Assembly (NCBI RefSeq): GCF_932526225.1
Contig: NC_064046.1
Coordinates: 13,597,708-13,661,707, forward strand
Reading direction: 5' to 3'
DNA: 64,000 nucleotides
Origin: Nematostella vectensis
Taxonomy: Eukaryota > Cnidaria > Anthozoa > Actiniaria > Edwardsiidae
Shown here: one piece after another, positions 54,920-64,000 of the stretch
How positions within the stretch are numbered: the stretch's first letter is position 1
How the letters are laid out: the number at the start of each line of letters is the position of its first letter
The notes under the pieces: generated by a model
Told to the model about the DNA's origin: nothing
Database searches by the model: none
What the model saw: the letters and a program-made list of their open reading frames with translations, nothing else
Translations under genes and position numbers: made by a program

Positions 54920-56265
54920 TTGTTCTGGTACGAGATCGCGACAGTTTGGGCTTTTTGATTCTATTTGAAAAGACTAAATAAATAGAATATAAAGACAAGA
55001 AAGGTCTTCTTTAGCAATGTATGACAGGATGGTATTTGTCAGCCTTTATTAAATATCTCAACGCAGTCAAAAAGTATACAGAGAACGAAGAATATAAAAG
55101 GATGTTGTTATGCTCAAATTGTTTGATTTAGACCACGAATTCTCAAAGCAAACTCTATAAACAAATGTTTTAATCGAACAAGCTAAGCGACATTGATACA
55201 GTAACTAGACTACTACGTATTTCTGTCGTTAAATTCTTACTTACCGTGAGGAATATATGCCTGAATTTATAGAACTTGTAAGTATTTACGAATTTAACAC
55301 TTTCATAGCAATTGCCAGTGGGATGAAAACCACTTTTCAGTGGTTAAAAGTGCACGCCAAAATTATAAGCCAATCGGAATCCAAGTAGATGGTATTAGCC
55401 AATCAAAACAAGGATAGATGACTTTGATATGACATCTTGACGTCGAACTGGTACGGTGTTTTAGCATGAGCGATTGGTTTTGGAAAAAAAAAAAACACAG
55501 GAAGAAACGAGCATTATAAAAGCACAATAAAAGAAAAATAACTGTGATATTCTTAATACAAACCGTCGTTCAAAACTCACCTTGGCAGTGTTTTTTGTCG
55601 CTTTCTGTTTGTCGCTTGTGTGGTTGTGTTCGCTTTTTGTTGTAAACTGTGAACTGCTAGCAAGCGTCGACACAAGTGAATTATTTTTATAGCTGTAAAC
55701 ATACATCAATCCAAGGCCCTTTCATCTCAGGATCTCCTTATAGATCTCCATAGTTATATAGACGTGAAGGAATATTATTAGAATGGTAGTGTAGAGCCTC
55801 TAAGTAGTCCTCTTTTCGCTGCTGCAACGGACGGGATTCACGAACACTCGGGTAGATTTTACTATCGGCTCGTACTTCAGAAAAAACGGTTCAAAGATTT
55901 CAGCCCATTTGAATCCGCATATTTTCTCATTTAATACTATTTTCAATCGGCCTTTTTTGTGGTGAACATATGAATTTTGAAGGCGGTAAAAAAATAAAAA
56001 TACGTAAAAACGTAAGACCGAGTGGGGCCTGGGAGTTGCACGATTGACTGGATGGATTGTGACACCACAGGATACCCGCGCGATGACCACAAAACCAAGT
56101 CGCATAGCTATACCATATTTCTATACCTATGGAGCTCCGCGCGCGGCCCTCCGCTAAAACTTGCTATATGATAAATTTTTACCACAAAGAATGACTGTTG
56201 AGATTTTGAATTTAGGTAGTCTTATCTAAATGAATTAAGAGTATTCATAGCGAGATTTGGATGAA
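54920..56265. other. Gene-free stretch
   Basis: AT-rich. A minus-strand frame at 55,800-56,105 has no motif I recognise. Nothing else is supported. Confidence 0.4.
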
Positions 56266-56271
56266 TAGAAA

Positions 56272-56400
56272 ATTCTCCGAAAAGATGGCGCGTTCTTTTA
56301 TGGCTTTGAATACGTTCGATATAATTAACACTTTTTAACACAAACAATTTTATTGAATGAAGCCCCTTTGATTTAATTTCCGATAGCCTAATTAGAAATA
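56272..56400 (+). repeat. Isolated copy of a palindrome-arm segment
   Basis: AAAGATGGCGCGTTCTTTTA through GAATGAAGCCCC matches 30,310-30,420 and, inverted, 51,395-51,505, with scattered changes. Confidence 0.8.
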
Positions 56401-56850
56401 ATTAGAGGTGTTTGCTTAAATAAAATTGGACAAAAAAGTGTACAAAATTGGAAATTTATCTTGATTGCTCTAAAGTTGACCCAATACCACATAGTGGGAG
56501 ATGTGTTATTTACGTCAGGTAAAACCTGATGTATCCTATGGCTTTAACAAAGGATAATATAGGAGCTGAAGCTCCAAATTGATTTTTTTTTGGGGGGGGG
56601 GGGGGGGGTGTGCAGGGAAACTGATAATCTAAAAAGGATAATATAATTTTGAAGGATATTTAAAAATTATACGCACACGCACTAAAAAATACATATTTGG
56701 TTGTCATGCGCTTGCAATCTGTTTGCAGATTGTTATATCAGATTAACTAAATTGTACTGCTAATTGTTTCAGTCCACTATATGTCTCTGATAAGATCAAG
56801 AATGACACACTCCTTGTCATGAGTAAAACGTTGCGCATCAGCAATGCACA

Positions 56851-57115
56851 GAGCACATATACAGTCGTTTGACAAAAGGTTGTCATCAACCGGCTTTGCG
56901 ACTCCGCGACAAGCTCGCATGTAAGCATGGGTAAAAATCACTGAAGCGCTTAGCTTTATATATTAGCCACTGCATAACTTTAGACATAGACGGTTGTAGC
57001 GGTGGCTAATATATGCAGCTGTGCGCTTCAGTGGTTTTTACCCATGCTTACATGCGGGCTTGTCGCGTAGTCGCGAAGCCGGTTGATGACAACCTTTTGT
57101 AAACGACTCTATGTA
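56851..57115. mobile_element. Inverted-repeat MITE, about 115-bp arms
   Basis: 56,851-56,968 (AGTCGTTTGACAAAAGGTTG ... AATCACTGAAGCGC) is mirrored at 57,001-57,115. It lies about 140 bp beyond the NFS1 stop codon and so probably falls in the 3' UTR or termination region. Confidence 0.8.
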
Positions 57116-57257
57116 ATTGTTCAGTAGATGGAAGCCTTCCAGATGCCAATCCAGTACAACACTTCGTGAACCAGACACTACTGCATTGCATAGACGGTGC
57201 TGGGGTGCTGCCACACACTTGATATAATTCAAAGTTGGTATATTGCGAAGAATTCGT

Positions 57258-62789
<5,532 letters not shown>

Positions 62790-62929
62790 CTGCCAACAAA
62801 AAATAAGGTGTTTGTTCCTCTTTCTTTTCCCATTATTAAATGTGTTTCATTTTCCATTAATATAAAAGAGGCAAAGAGCTCTTGATGAATATATAATTGA
62901 GATACATGTAGTATTGCTTTTCACTATTA

Positions 62930-64000
62930 ACAGAGATCAATTCTAAACTGGAAAAAAAACCTATTAAGTGGAAACATCTTAGGGTCCTGACCCAGTACAC
63001 AGTTCTGCTCAAGGTTAAACCAATCAGCTATCAAGCTATGATTTGGGGTTTGCATGGCGCAGATCTGCACGGTTTGAGCCAATCAGAGGTTATAGATCTC
63101 GGTCACATCAAGGAGGTGTTGACATACAATAACCAGACTACTCTGTATGACCTAAATATCTGGTTATTACATGTCAACAGAGGTCAAAAGCCTTTGTTAA
63201 TTCTCAAACAAAAAGTAAAACAAAACCTCTGAAAGTCTGAACGAAAACACCTTCCTTTGACTAAATACAATAAGCTAAAAAGAAGCAACATTATTTCCAC
63301 AGGTCTTCTTTTATTATTATAGTTTCTCAAATTGATACTTTTTGTGTTTGATATCTGTATTATTTTTAGCTAACTTTAAGGGTGCTAATTTGGCGGGATT
63401 GTTTTGGCGCGCTAAGAACAGTGTTCTCAAATACTGGAACATCCTTCGTGTATCTCCTCCTTAGAGTTAATCGATTAACTCCAATTTAATGTCTTCCTTA
63501 TTTTCGGAGTTTATGATATTTCTTTAAATACCTTGTATCCCAGAAGAGTCCTTGCTTTAGTTTCCAATTTCAACTGGGAGCTTGAAGCCTTAATCGGCCA
63601 CGGCGAACTTGTTACTTTGCTTTCGATTATCTTTTGCTATCCCTTCCATGGACAAAGTCGTTGTAAATGCGCATGCAACCATACAAATATCCATCTTTGG
63701 TCGCTTAACAATAAACTCGGAATGATCAAGCCGGCTATAACGCGAGGCAACGTGAGTTGGAGTGCTTATCATTGCAAGTGGTCACAAGACACAAAGCGCA
63801 GTCCTGCGCTTGCATTAGCCAAAAATGATACAATTATTCACTTCCTATCGCGCAGGACTGCTCATGTATCAGCGAATCACATATTTAGCGTAATATCGGA
63901 ACCCACGTGAACCGCTACCTAGCGCAGATGCAATGCCCTTGTCCCTGCCACTTGGTTAATCTACTCGGCTTAGTTTCGTATTTTAACTCAAACATATTAA
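62930..64000 (+). mobile_element. Third copy of the foldback arm, cut by the window edge
   Basis: It begins AACAGAGATCAATTC and follows 20,017-21,050 in the same orientation with scattered substitutions. It keeps about 35 bp (63,625-63,660) that both arms of the 20-24 kb element lack, and differs near 63,925-63,950. It is upstream of the visible NFS1 exons, so inside the gene or its 5' flank. Confidence 0.9.

Overview
The window looks like a transposon-rich piece of an animal nuclear genome. A cnidarian such as a sea anemone or coral is my best guess, from the recognisable spliced genes plus the style of the repeats, not from a species-level match. It is AT-rich, its genes have many short exons with GT/AG junctions, and most sequence is repeats. 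One block (about 41.3-50.3 kb) is strikingly GC-rich and densely coding, unlike everything around it.

Host genes. All read on the minus strand except one copy of a duplicated gene. (1) RBFA, a mitochondrial ribosome-assembly factor: four exons at 7.3-10.2 kb. (2) An unidentified gene spread over 17.7-26.3 kb, with an array of tiny phase 1-1 exons, a 13-residue repeat exon and a C-terminal ubiquitin-like domain. (3) NFS1, the mitochondrial cysteine desulfurase: the last twelve exons lie at 57.3-62.8 kb and the 5' exons lie beyond the window. (4) A 4-exon secreted Cys-rich protein gene in two diverged, intact, head-to-head copies (32.5-33.9 kb minus, 38.4-39.9 kb plus).

Architecture. A LINE (non-LTR retrotransposon) is split into an RT half (11.4-13.5 kb) and an endonuclease half (27.0-28.1 kb). 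A 13.5-kb unit bounded by a perfect 47-bp inverted repeat (13,475-13,521 / 26,915-26,961) lies between them, and the unidentified gene lies inside that unit. The 5' end of RBFA is duplicated on the far side (28.2-29.1 kb). A 4.16-kb foldback element with two indel-free 2.05-kb arms (20,017-24,176, flanked by CTTA) sits in an intron of the unidentified gene. A third copy of its arm runs off the right edge (62.9-64.0 kb).

From 29.8 to 52.1 kb lies a giant palindrome, two arms of about 6.3 kb around a 55-bp loop at 36.15 kb. Its right arm is interrupted by the roughly 9.2-kb GC-rich element. That element encodes a retroviral-type (Polinton/adintovirus-like) DDE integrase, the C-terminal part of a packaging ATPase, the N-terminal part of what is probably a family B DNA polymerase, a Cys-rich zinc-ribbon-like protein, two small membrane proteins and several unassigned genes. 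Some are intact; others are broken by stops, frameshifts and internal deletions. I read it as a decaying virus-like (Polinton-related) element.

The rest is MITEs with G/C homopolymer ends, minisatellites and microsatellites, several of them inside NFS1 introns. All coordinates were read by eye; no alignment, search or gene predictor was run.
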